Positions 55,195 through 64,000 of a stretch of 64,000 bases of DNA are shown here, one piece after another. The notes below the pieces were generated by a model. That model saw only the letters and a list, made by a program, of their open reading frames with translations, did not search any database and was not told the origin of the DNA. How positions within the stretch are numbered: position 1 is the first letter of the stretch; each line of letters opens with the position of its first letter. The translations under genes and the position numbers were made by a program. Location: positions 124,001 to 188,000 of the forward strand of contig CAWIZC010000010.1 of assembly GCA_963840445.1 (NCBI GenBank), given 5' to 3'. The DNA comes from AWTP1-13 sp963840445. GTDB taxonomy: Bacteria; Pseudomonadota; Alphaproteobacteria; Rhizobiales; Hyphomicrobiaceae.

Positions 55195-56211
55195 ATGCGG
55201 TTGACCCACGTCGTTTGCCTCACATGTTTCGTCGCGCAGACGCCGATGCCAAGCACGGCGCTCGCCCAGGAAATGCGAATCTCGCATCAATGGGCCGAAG
55301 GCACGGATGCGCGGGATCGTGCTGCACGTATCTTCGCGCAGGAAGCAGAACTGCGCGCGCCCGACCTGAAATTCCGCATTTACCCAAATTCGTCGCTTAA
55401 CATAAAGCCGGGTGATGTGCTTGCAGCCCTGCAAGAAGGGAAGCTGGAGATGGCGGTCTACCCGCTCGTCTTGGGCGTGCCGAAGGTGCCGGAGTTCTCG
55501 CTCGCAGGACTCCCCGGCCTCGTGCCCGATTTTGCGGCTGCTCAAGCACTTAAGAGCTCCGAGGTCTATGACATGCTGCGGTCGATTGCCGAGGAGAACG
55601 GCATTCGGATTCTAGCTTTGCTGTGGAACCCAGGTGGGTTCCTATCCAAGAGCCGCGCAATCTCGGACCCGAAATCGGTTCAGGGCCTCAAGATGAGGGT
55701 GTCTGACCATTTGTTCGGGCGCATGCTCAAGAGTGCCGGCGCGTCGGTTACGACTATTCCATCGAACGAGATCTATGCTGCCATGCAGTCGGGCTCACTT
55801 GATGCCGTCGTTACCACCTATGAGACCATCCTCTCCCACAAAATCTATGAGCAGGCAAAATTCGCAACGGTCGGCAGCCCTTCCCTGTTCATGGGCTTTT
55901 CGCCTCTGGTGATGTCGCTGGGCACATGGAGAAAACTTACTGAGGAGCAGCAGACGGCAGTAGAGGAGGCAGCGGCGATTGCAGATTTATATTATGACTT
56001 GGCGCAGCGCGACGTCGAGCGCCGGATGGTGACGACGCTGCGCAATGCTGGCGTGGAGGTGCGCCGAATGACGAAGGAGGATTATTTAGTTTGGCTGCAG
56101 CTGGCGCAGCAGACAGCTTGGCTCGAGTATACCAAGATCAACCCGCGCTCTCAGGAGCTACTCATGACGTTGGTGCGCACGTTTTTGGACGACGTGGGCG
56201 ACGCGAAGTAA
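55195..56211 (+). CDS. TRAP transporter substrate-binding protein (DctP-like), orphan
   Basis: A 338-residue exported protein related to the three tandem paralogs at 30.6-33.7 kb (EMRISHQWAEGTDARDRAAR, LEMAVYPLVLGVPKVPEFSL, LNPG-type loop in LLWNPGGFLSKSR) but clearly diverged, with base composition more A/T-rich. The signal peptide begins MRLTHVVCLTCFVAQTPMPS. Starts at 55165 (TTG) and 55186 (ATG) are possible. No permease gene is adjacent. It lies outside the integrase region as drawn but may have arrived with it. Confidence 0.83.
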   Translation: MRLTHVVCLTCFVAQTPMPSTALAQEMRISHQWAEGTDARDRAARIFAQEAELRAPDLKFRIYPNSSLNIKPGDVLAALQEGKLEMAVYPLVLGVPKVPEFSLAGLPGLVPDFAAAQALKSSEVYDMLRSIAEENGIRILALLWNPGGFLSKSRAISDPKSVQGLKMRVSDHLFGRMLKSAGASVTTIPSNEIYAAMQSGSLDAVVTTYETILSHKIYEQAKFATVGSPSLFMGFSPLVMSLGTWRKLTEEQQTAVEEAAAIADLYYDLAQRDVERRMVTTLRNAGVEVRRMTKEDYLVWLQLAQQTAWLEYTKINPRSQELLMTLVRTFLDDVGDAK

Positions 56212-56418
56212 GGTGGGCAATCTTGCCAACGGCAAGAACGTCATCTCATGAACCGTCCTCGCGAACACGTCCGCTGACCGTCAGTTCATCCCCCGATTCC
56301 GGACGACGCGCTGCAGCGCGGAAGTAGTCCGTTCCGTGCCATGTTCAAACTCGTGCACCGCGGCAGATCACATGTACTGCTATCGCGAATCTCGGCATCG
56401 CTATGCCTGGATAAGCGT

Positions 56419-57562
56419 TCAACCTTTAACGCCACTTCCAGTGCGCCCAAATCGGTCCATGAAGGCCCGCACCTCCGGCAGAACGCGGGTGCGCCAAACG
56501 CCGCCATGAAAAAGAGAGAAATGTCCGCAAGCTGGCACGACAAGCTGGCAGCGGCTTTCGGTAGGCACCAATGGACACAAGTCGTGTGCCCGCCGCGTCT
56601 GGCCCGGTGCCGCAACGTCGTCGTCCTCGCCTTCCACGGTCATGAGAGCCGTCGACCGGACCGCGGTGAAGTCCACTTGCTGACCGCGCGCCAATAGCTC
56701 GCACTTCCAGACCGAGCGTTCTTGGTAGATGTGGCGAACGATGTCGAGGAAGAGTTCGGCCGGAAGGTCCATCAGCGTCGAATAGAGATCGAGGAACGGG
56801 AATCGCAGGGGATCCTCGCCATCGTCGTGGAGCGTCTTTCTGAGGAGCTCGCCGCCTTGATACAGGTGGCGGACTAGGTAGCTCTGCAGGCCCAATAGCT
56901 GGACAGAACCAGGGTAGACGAGACGGCCGCTTCCCCGACATGGGTGCGGCACCCGAGCAATGACGTTGCGCTCGGACCACGAAAGGGATCGCGCCGTGAT
57001 CAGGCGAGCGACGCGCGTGGGATTCTCCGCAGGGTCTACAGGAGCTGCCACGAGCACGAGAGTGCGCGGCGCGGACTCCTGGCTCTTCTCGGCGAGGTAC
57101 GCTGTAGCAAGGAGAGCTGGTAGGGCGCCTTGGCAAAGGGCTATCACGTTGAGCCCGTTGCCCAGTCGCTCCATCATCTCGATGACGTAGGAGACGTTCG
57201 TTTGCGAGATCAAAAGGACCCTGCTCCAGAGCGACATGACGCGCGTTGACCCAATCGGTAATGAAAACCTGAAATGCAGGCAGCAGTCCGATGACGAGGT
57301 CGCGCAAGAGTATGGGAAAATGACCGGAGAGAGGGGCAACGACAAGGACCTTCGGCAAGTGCATTCCATTCGGGGGCGCGAAGCTCGTAAGTGCGCAGAA
57401 AGGCATCTGCAAGATCTCTTGCGAGACGACCGGGAGAAGCCTTCCGTGATGCTTGATGGCTCCGATTTCCAGGCTCAGTCGCGCCGGTTGGTCGGCGCCG
57501 GCGTACAGTCGCGGCCTCGGCACCGCCGGTTCAAGGCGACAGCTCGGATGCAAGCCTGGCAT
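56419..57562 (-). CDS. phaZ: intracellular polyhydroxyalkanoate depolymerase (PhaZ-like), frameshifted
   Basis: The N-terminal frame (GRLLPVVSQEILQMPFCALT, KVLVVAPLSGHFPILLRDLV, FITDWVNARHVALEQG) and the next frame (VSYVIEMMERLGNGLNVIAL, CQGALPALLATAYLAE, then VVPACGHFSLFHGGVW) together make a PhaZ-type hydrolase with nucleophile Cys in ALCQGALPAL and a late His in ACGHFSLF. Removing one base near 57199 joins FDLAN to NVSYVIEM and gives 380 residues. The enzyme degrades stored polyhydroxybutyrate in the cytoplasm. The exact start is uncertain. Confidence 0.82.
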
Positions 57563-57668
57563 ATCTCCTCTTTACGCTGAACGACCGATGCGCTCTTGCC
57601 GAAGCGGAGGGTGCGAGCGGGAACGGTTGCCGCTTTCCTGCAAGAGCCATTCAGCGAGAATGATTTGA

Positions 57669-60131
57669 TCACGATGCTGTGTGCAACGGCCGTTCGGCTG
57701 CATTGAGCGTACCGCACGATCGAGTGCCGTCACCCACCCACTCCGCAGGTATCTCCACCTTGCACTGAAGTCCTTCAGAAGCAAATGCAAGGTCGACCGT
57801 TCCCCCGAGTTCGTAAGGGATGAGATCGCGTATGACCTCCGCTCCATATCCGGGTGTGTCGGGAGACCGGACGGTGGGGCCACCGCTCTCTTGCCACTCG
57901 ATGACAACTGGAGCATCCGCTTTCCCGTTCACTCCACTCCTCCAATGAACGGAAACCCGTCCATCGTGGACGGAAAGCGCGCCGTGTTTTGCAGCATTGG
58001 TTGCCAACTCATGCAGCACCATTGAGACCACTTGGCCCGCATGTGCGCTGAGAGTCACCTCGGGACCACCGATCTCGGTGTTGTTGCGGGTGGCATACGG
58101 TGCGAGCTCGCGCCGGACCAGCTCTGTCAGCGACACGCCATGCCACCGTCGGGCGCTCAACAGCTCGTGTGTCGTTGCCATCGAGCGAATGCGTCCATCG
58201 AGCGCCGCCACGAAGTCATCGACCGAGCTGCTGGCGGCCTTTGTGTGGGCGGCGATCGCGCTCACAGTCGCGAGTGCGTTCTTAACGCGATGGTCCAGCT
58301 CAGCATTCAGTGTGTCCTGGTGTTCCTCTGCGCGCTTGCGGGCGGTGACATCAATGTCGACGCCCACTGCGCGTCGCGGGCGGCCGTCGCCGTCGTACGA
58401 AACGAAAACACGCGCCTCGATCCAACAATGCTCGCTCCCAGGTCGAACAATTCGATATTCCCCAGTATATTCATCCCACCGCTCACGGTAGGCGCGACTT
58501 CGGAGCGCTTCCCATCGCACGCGGTCCTCAGGGTGCATACTGAGCTGCCATTCGCTGCGCGCAATCTCGGTGGTCCCATCGGGGAAGCCGTGAATGGCCG
58601 CGTAACCCGCAGAGATTTGCATCCTCTCCGTGTCGATATCATACGCGAAGCTGCCGACGCGGCCCGCCTTTCCTGCAAGCGCAAGCTGCAGGTTGCGTTC
58701 GGCCAGAGCCTGCTCTGCCAGCTTCCGGGAAGTGATGTCGCGGGTGACGCCAAGCAGCCCCGTAGGCATGCCTCGGGCATCGAGCACAATGGAGCTCTCG
58801 ACTACAACCCAGCGAGTCTCGCCAGCATGCGGGTGATTTGGTGGATGCACCACCCGGTATTCAGCGTTCCAGACCCTACCGGTGGCTCGCGCCTTTGCGA
58901 AAGCAGCATCTATATGAGCGAGGTCGTTCCGGTGGACGAAGCGTCTGGACTCTTTGATCGTGGTGGGTGGTACGTTGTGTCCGTGCATCGTGGCAGTGCG
59001 CAAATCACACTCGAGGTGCCCGGTGGCAAAGTCCGCGCTGAACGCACCGAGCTCGGCACCATTGAGGGCCAGCTGAAGGCGCTGATTACTCTGTTTGAGC
59101 ACCACTTCACTGCGGCGCCTGTCGTCGAACAGCGCGGCAACAACGAGGGCCAGCACCGCGCCCGTCAAGACGATGGTTTGTGCAGCAAGTATGCGGTCTG
59201 TAAGAGCGATGCTCGTGTCTCCGAAATGCCCTACGCTGAAGGTTAGCGACCAAATGACGGTTAAAGCGACAACGAACCCAGCTGCGGCGGAGAACACGGG
59301 CCGGCAGCGTACGGCGACCCATAGTAAGACCGGGAATACCAGGGCTATGGGCAACGCTGTCGACCAAGGTCCCGATGGCAGTGAAATGACGAATACACTC
59401 AACGCCACTAACGCCACGACACCTACCGCGCCTTCGACCAGCTCACGGCGCGACGAGATGCGGTTGCGGACAGCTTCGGCGAATCCGACTAGCAGCGGCG
59501 CGACCGTGACCATGCCCAGCAGACAGGATGCAAACCAAAATCGCCACACTGTGAAAGAGGACGCGGTTGGTTCGATAAAGCCGACAGCGATTGTCGCGCC
59601 TAGAGCACCAACAGCCGCTCCAGTCGTGGCTGCCGCCAAGAACCCAAGTGACTGAGACACATCCCCTAGCTTAAGTGACCTCCCGAACCAGCGTTCGATT
59701 AACCCAGCCGCGAGAAGTGCCTGACCGGCATTTACGAAGCCAAAAGCGACGGCGAGCCAGGAGTTCTTGCCGATCATGAGATTGGAGACAACGGTTGCGA
59801 CCACTACGCCAGCTGACACTGGCACGCGCGCCGTGGGCCCCCACACGATCAACGCAGCCACCGAGATGCCCGCACCTGGCCAGAAGATGGACGTTCCTGT
59901 GTGGGCGCGAAGGGCTAGGCCGAACAGAGCTGCCATGAAATAGGCGATACCAACCGCGACGGCGAGGCCGACCGTGCCAAGCCATGACTGGTAGGGGCCA
60001 GCAGGAAGTGCCTCGATCGCTTCCCAGGACAGACCGTTGACATCACCCAAGATACTGGGGTGTGGCCTGCTGCTGGATGCGGGCGAAATCATTGGCTGTG
60101 CCAGTGTTGAACTCCACCCGCTAGATACCAC
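57669..60131 (-). CDS. MASE1-PAS-PAS-HWE sensor histidine kinase
   Basis: An 820-residue membrane sensor. Residues about 45-345 are an integral-membrane MASE1 domain with eight helices (GTSIFWPGAGISVAALIVWG is its signature). Two PAS domains follow (about 360-480 and 490-610). The kinase core has the H-box ELDHRVKNALATVSAIAA and the ATP-binding HELATNAAKHGALS, with the WxE motif in IEWQESGGP, placing it in the HWE subclass. These kinases often control general stress or light/redox responses; the partner is not in the window. A shorter start further in is possible. Confidence 0.9.
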   Translation of the reverse strand: MVSSGWSSTLAQPMISPASSSRPHPSILGDVNGLSWEAIEALPAGPYQSWLGTVGLAVAVGIAYFMAALFGLALRAHTGTSIFWPGAGISVAALIVWGPTARVPVSAGVVVATVVSNLMIGKNSWLAVAFGFVNAGQALLAAGLIERWFGRSLKLGDVSQSLGFLAAATTGAAVGALGATIAVGFIEPTASSFTVWRFWFASCLLGMVTVAPLLVGFAEAVRNRISSRRELVEGAVGVVALVALSVFVISLPSGPWSTALPIALVFPVLLWVAVRCRPVFSAAAGFVVALTVIWSLTFSVGHFGDTSIALTDRILAAQTIVLTGAVLALVVAALFDDRRRSEVVLKQSNQRLQLALNGAELGAFSADFATGHLECDLRTATMHGHNVPPTTIKESRRFVHRNDLAHIDAAFAKARATGRVWNAEYRVVHPPNHPHAGETRWVVVESSIVLDARGMPTGLLGVTRDITSRKLAEQALAERNLQLALAGKAGRVGSFAYDIDTERMQISAGYAAIHGFPDGTTEIARSEWQLSMHPEDRVRWEALRSRAYRERWDEYTGEYRIVRPGSEHCWIEARVFVSYDGDGRPRRAVGVDIDVTARKRAEEHQDTLNAELDHRVKNALATVSAIAAHTKAASSSVDDFVAALDGRIRSMATTHELLSARRWHGVSLTELVRRELAPYATRNNTEIGGPEVTLSAHAGQVVSMVLHELATNAAKHGALSVHDGRVSVHWRSGVNGKADAPVVIEWQESGGPTVRSPDTPGYGAEVIRDLIPYELGGTVDLAFASEGLQCKVEIPAEWVGDGTRSCGTLNAAERPLHTAS

Positions 60132-60692
60132 ACCACACAGTTGAGACGTTGTCCCCGAGCGTCTCTCGCTGCCGGGCGACTCCTAATTTTGTGCGCACTC
60201 TCACCTTCTTTATACCCCGTTTTGGGGGAGACCTGATCATACGCCGTGCGGCTCTCCGCGAATACCGGGACACTGCTGCCTATGGCGTGGCGGACGAGCA
60301 ACGTGTCGAGCGCGCAAGCCACACGGTCGATTTGGGTCAGACCTTGCCGATCTGCTTACTGAGATGCGAGCTCGGACAGAAATTTGGCGAACGCACTTTC
60401 GAGCCAAGTGTAGACGCGCGTTAAGGCGACCGACGAGCATTGATCTCGGTCAAACGGGCAGGCTCAGACCAAGAGCCCTGGCGAACCCATTGGCTTATCC
60501 AAATAGAATACGCAACACCGTCGGCTGTGCTGTGCAGAATCGTCCAGCGATCGTGTCACGGCTTCGAAGGTGCCCCTTATTTCACGTCCTTGCAGCAAAC
60601 GGCTTACTTGCTGCGCCGCAACTGATGCCCAGTCCTCAGGGCCGGAATGGGTCAATTTTCCCCGTCTGGCTGACGGTCTCTTGACGGAAGGT
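60132..60692. other. intergenic region between two MASE1 genes
   Basis: No gene is supported in these 561 bases. Because the gene upstream (minus strand) encodes only a MASE1 domain, this stretch may be what remains of its lost output domain, but no kinase or GGDEF sequence is recognisable in any frame. Confidence 0.5.
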
Positions 60693-61502
60693 CTACACCG
60701 ATAAATCGTTGATTGTCGTCCAGACAATGGCGGCGCAGATGGTGAATACGGCCGCGGCGGCGAATACAGGGCGGCAGCGCGAGCCGAGCCAGAGCAGCAG
60801 GGGAAACAGGAAGACAGCCGGCGCCATCAGCGACCAGGAGCCTGTGAGCAGAGCCAACGCAAATCCGTTTGCTACAGACACAACGACGACTGCCAATGTG
60901 CCCTCTAGGACCTCACGCGCGGATGGCGCATCGCGGACGGCCGCGGCGATCCCAATCAGCAGCGGCGCAACCGTTATGACGCCGAGCGCGGCGGACGCGA
61001 ACCAGACCTTCCAGACGTCGAAAAACGCCGCCGTCGAGGGGCCGAACAGCTTCATCGCGAACGCGGCACCCGCGGCGGCGGTCGCCGTTGCGGCGGCAGC
61101 AGATGCGAAAAATCCCAGCACGCGGCGCAGATTGTCGAGATTGAAGGCGGGACCGAACCAGCGTTCGATCAGCCACGCCACCAAGAGCGCCTCACCCGCA
61201 TTGCACAGGCCAAACGCAAGAGCTGCCCAAAGGCTTCTGTCGCCCATGATATTGGCTGCGACAGTCGCTACGATCACCCCTGCCGCAACCGGCGTTCGCG
61301 CCCGGCGCCCTAGCGCGATCAGGGCACCGGCCGCGATACCAGAGGCCGGCCAGAACACGGCCACACGCTCGGCCGTGGTGAGGAGTGCAAGTCCCAGGTG
61401 TGCGGCCAGGAAAAAAACAACGCCAGCCGCGACAGCGAGCCCGATGCCACCAACCAACACACTGCCGACGAACCGCTGGCCACCCGCCTGGTTCACAAGC
61501 AT
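60693..61502 (-). CDS. stand-alone MASE1 membrane sensor domain
   Basis: A 269-residue protein consisting of one MASE1 domain (AERVAVFWPASGIAAGALIA, LIERWFGPAFNLDNLRRVLG, WFASAALGVITVAPLLIGIA) related to the sensor domain of the neighbouring kinase. It ends at TTINDLSV without an output domain. It is either a truncated paralog made by tandem duplication or a membrane partner that modulates the full-length kinase. The reading frame is intact throughout. Confidence 0.8.
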   Translation of the reverse strand: MLVNQAGGQRFVGSVLVGGIGLAVAAGVVFFLAAHLGLALLTTAERVAVFWPASGIAAGALIALGRRARTPVAAGVIVATVAANIMGDRSLWAALAFGLCNAGEALLVAWLIERWFGPAFNLDNLRRVLGFFASAAAATATAAAGAAFAMKLFGPSTAAFFDVWKVWFASAALGVITVAPLLIGIAAAVRDAPSAREVLEGTLAVVVVSVANGFALALLTGSWSLMAPAVFLFPLLLWLGSRCRPVFAAAAVFTICAAIVWTTINDLSV

Positions 61503-62028
61503 CTGCAGGGTTTAGCCCCCCGCTGCTGTTGACACGTCATGCAATGCTGAACAGGAGCGCCACAACCTATGACATGCACTTGCGGCTGCAACGCACCCGA
61601 CCAGGCATATGAGACTGCGTTGCGGACGGCACCATCGCCCGCGCTGACTTTGGTCAATGATACGTTCACGTGTGGAATGTTCCAGGACCGCGCTGGGAAG
61701 CCTTTCAGCCCCGCGTGAAGGATCCTTGAGAAATTCAGGCAGGACATCGATACGCCAGATTTGCTTCTTCCCAGGCGACCCAGCTCTCCCCTAGATCGGG
61801 GATGTGTCGACAGAGAAATTGCTGCCACTTATGCCCTTCGGGCATTTGAGGCTTCTTGGGCACGCACGTTGAACGCTCCAGGTTGACGGTTTCATGCTGG
61901 AGCCGACAATCCGCTCTCTGCGATATCTGAAATTGCACGAGCGGCGGTCCGGCTGATCCTGACCCTCACCCCGAACGGTACTCATTCATAACGAGAATCC
62001 GTTCCTGTTAACCGAGGGGAGTTCCGGT
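61503..62028. other. divergent intergenic region
   Basis: No gene is convincing here. The region should hold the promoters of the MASE1 gene (minus) and of the GGDEF-EAL gene (plus). Frames in it are short and shadow-like. Confidence 0.5.
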
Positions 62029-64000
62029 GTGAGTGGCATGCCTTCCTGGTTGGGGACCATAGCCAACCGTGCGGTCGCTGCGTCAACCAAACTGCACGAC
62101 CTTGCCGCCCGCTTGAACGGCGGGGCGTCCCGCAGGTTTCGCCGCGAGGACCTAGAAGCGCGCGAGGCCTGGTTCGCCACGGTCGTTGATAGGCTGTCTC
62201 AGGGGCTCGTCGTCTTCGACAAAGATCGTCGTGTCGTCCTTTGCAACACGCGCTATCGCGAACTCTATGGCCTGGAGGCCGATCAGGTCGCGCCGGGAAC
62301 GCCGACTAGCAAGCTGATCAAACGGCGGCTGGAACTGGGCCTTAAGGTGCCCGACAATCCCGAAGAGTATGTGCGGCAACGTATCTCCAACGAGGTGACG
62401 GCGTCTAACGCCATCCAGGAATTGGCCGATGGTCGAGTAATTGCCTATGCGATCCGGCCCATGCCGGACGGCGGCGGCGTCGCCACGCACGAGGACATCA
62501 CCGAGCGCGAGCGATTGCACGCGGAGCTTGCGGAGCAGCACCGGCTTGTGAAGCAGCAACGGCAGGAACTGAGCATCCGCAATCTGCAATTTGATGCAGC
62601 GCTCAACAACATGTCGCAGGGTCTATGTTTCTTCGACGGTGCCCAGCGCCTTATTGTTTGCAACAGGCGCTACACTGAAATGTACGGGCTCGATCCCGAC
62701 CGCGTGCGGCCTGGCACGACGCTGCGCGAGATCATCGATCTGCGCTTCGAGGCCGGCAGTGGCCCGTTAATGACCAGGGAGGAATACCACGCTTGGCGCA
62801 ATAGGGTGGCCGTGTCGGATAAGCCGACAGATTCGGTGGTTGAGCTGGCCAACGGTTGCATTTTCGAGATCCACCATCGCCCCATGCCGGATGGTGGCTG
62901 GGTTGCAACCCATCGCGACATTACCGAGCAGCGCCGTGCGGACGCCAAGATCGTGCACATGGCACGCCATGACGCGCTTACGGGTTTGCCAAATCGCGTG
63001 CTGTTCGGTGAGCGCTTGGCCCAGGCGCTGACCCGCACCGAGCGTGGCGAGATGGTAGCTGTCCACTTGTTCGATCTCGACCGCTTCAAAATCATCAACG
63101 ACACGCTTGGCCATTCCGCTGGCGACAAGCTGTTGCAGATGGCGGCGCACCGTCTGCGCAGTTTAGTGCGCGGTACCGACACTATTGCACGCATGGGCGG
63201 CGATGAGTTCGCCATTGTGCAGGTGGGTCTCGCCGATGCGACTGATGCGGCGTCGCTGGCGCATCGCATCATCGCCCGCCTCAGCGAGCCCTACGCGATC
63301 GACGGCCATCAAGCGGTGATAGGTGCAAGCGTCGGCACATCCATTGGGCAGGATGGCTGTTCGACGCCCGACCAGCTTGTTCGTAATGCGGATCTTGCCC
63401 TGTACGGCGCCAAGGCCGACGGCCGTGGCACGGTCCGCTTCTTTGAGGCCGAGATGCATGCACAGGTGAAGGAGCGGCGCAACCTTGAGCAAAGCCTGCG
63501 CAACGCGCTGGCCGCGCGCGAATTCGAGCTTCACTATCAGCCGCTGGTCGATCTCGTCACCAACGCAATCACAGGGTTCGAGGCTCTCATTCGCTGGCAT
63601 CATCCCGACAAGGGTCTGCTCGGCCCGGACGCCTTCATCCCGCTCGCGGAAGAAATCGGCCTGATAAACCCTATCGGCGAGTGGGTCATGAGTGAGGCGT
63701 GCACAACCGCAGCAAAGTGGCCCAACCATCTAAGAATTGCGGTGAATTTGTCCCCGATCCAGTTTCGTAGCCCCGGCTTGGTGCGTTGCATCGCCGAAGC
63801 CTTGGGAATGTCCGGCCTGTCGCCCGATCGGTTGGAGCTGGAGATCACGGAAGGCACTTTGCTGGAGGACAGCGATGCGATGCTTGCGATCCTTTATCAG
63901 CTGCGCGAGCTTGGTGTATGCGTGGCGATCGCCGACTTCGGCACAGGCTGCTCTTCGCTCAACTGTCTGCAGGGTTTTCCATTTGATCGGATCAAGATCG
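62029..64000 (+). CDS. PAS-PAS-GGDEF-EAL protein, 3' end outside window
   Basis: At least 657 residues. Two PAS-like modules (LSQGLVVFDKDRRVVLCNTR and MSQGLCFFDGAQRLIVCNRR) precede a GGDEF domain with intact DALTGLPNRVLF and RMGGDEFAI, and an EAL domain beginning FELHYQPLVDL with GFEALIRWHHP and IADFGTGCSSLN. It may make or break cyclic di-GMP; both catalytic signatures look present as far as the window goes. The start is GTG at 62029, eight bases after GAGGGGA; the ATG at 62038 is spaced too far. No transmembrane helix is seen, so it is probably cytoplasmic. Confidence 0.9.
   Translation, partial: MSGMPSWLGTIANRAVAASTKLHDLAARLNGGASRRFRREDLEAREAWFATVVDRLSQGLVVFDKDRRVVLCNTRYRELYGLEADQVAPGTPTSKLIKRRLELGLKVPDNPEEYVRQRISNEVTASNAIQELADGRVIAYAIRPMPDGGGVATHEDITERERLHAELAEQHRLVKQQRQELSIRNLQFDAALNNMSQGLCFFDGAQRLIVCNRRYTEMYGLDPDRVRPGTTLREIIDLRFEAGSGPLMTREEYHAWRNRVAVSDKPTDSVVELANGCIFEIHHRPMPDGGWVATHRDITEQRRADAKIVHMARHDALTGLPNRVLFGERLAQALTRTERGEMVAVHLFDLDRFKIINDTLGHSAGDKLLQMAAHRLRSLVRGTDTIARMGGDEFAIVQVGLADATDAASLAHRIIARLSEPYAIDGHQAVIGASVGTSIGQDGCSTPDQLVRNADLALYGAKADGRGTVRFFEAEMHAQVKERRNLEQSLRNALAAREFELHYQPLVDLVTNAITGFEALIRWHHPDKGLLGPDAFIPLAEEIGLINPIGEWVMSEACTTAAKWPNHLRIAVNLSPIQFRSPGLVRCIAEALGMSGLSPDRLELEITEGTLLEDSDAMLAILYQLRELGVCVAIADFGTGCSSLNCLQGFPFDRIKI

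Overview
The window (64 kb, high GC, dense genes) looks like the chromosome of an alphaproteobacterium, most likely in or near the Rhodospirillales. The evidence is the gene order ntrX - D-amino-acid aminotransferase - hfq - hflX at the left end, a DUF1489 protein, a PhaZ-type depolymerase and HWE-type kinases. I cannot name a genus from sequence alone. No rRNA, tRNA or CRISPR array was found.

Layout. 0-6 kb: nitrogen/RNA regulation block (ntrX tail, dat, hfq, hflX), then an acyl-CoA synthetase. 6-12 kb: a broken LptD-like fragment, nicotinamidase, a DUF1489 gene with an apparent CTG start, and a TAXI-type TRAP transporter (binding protein plus fused permease) with a hairpin between its genes. 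12-17 kb: a tightly coupled run of molybdenum hydroxylase (small and large subunits), SoxX, a SoxY-like protein with a C-terminal AACID arm instead of GGCGG, SoxZ and SoxA, without soxB or soxCD. 17-24 kb: DsbA-like protein, rhomboid protease, ankyrin protein, ettA, hydrolase, MlaC-like and PRC-barrel proteins. 24.5-30.5 kb: methionine block: ArsR-methyltransferase regulator with a palindrome inside its own promoter, a MetF fused to the homocysteine domain of MetH, and the rest of MetH as a separate protein. 30.6-33.7 kb: three tandem TRAP (DctP-like) binding proteins with no permease; a fourth relative lies at 55.2 kb. 35-38.5 kb: acuI-like reductase and a TetR-controlled MAPEG/SDR/cupin operon. 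39-46.8 kb: lipA, a P-loop kinase, leuA, GNAT, lipoprotein, flavoprotein and cytochrome c genes.

47-54.4 kb: an accessory region opened by a P4-type tyrosine integrase. It holds small proteins of unknown function, a DUF3800 protein, small HTH and ribbon-helix-helix regulators, a DnaQ-like exonuclease, spaced operator-like repeats, two large inverted repeats and several strong terminators. It looks like a small integrative element or satellite rather than a complete prophage. 54.4-64 kb: a decayed DUF900-type hydrolase gene, PhaZ, a MASE1-PAS-PAS-HWE histidine kinase, a lone MASE1 domain and a PAS-GGDEF-EAL protein cut by the window end.

Data quality matters here. At least seven genes (LptD-like, ankyrin, third DctP, P-loop kinase, leuA, DUF900, PhaZ) are each repaired by removing one extra base, mostly outside homopolymers. 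That bias suggests residual insertion errors of the assembly rather than seven independent gene deaths, so the frameshifted genes are annotated across the break.
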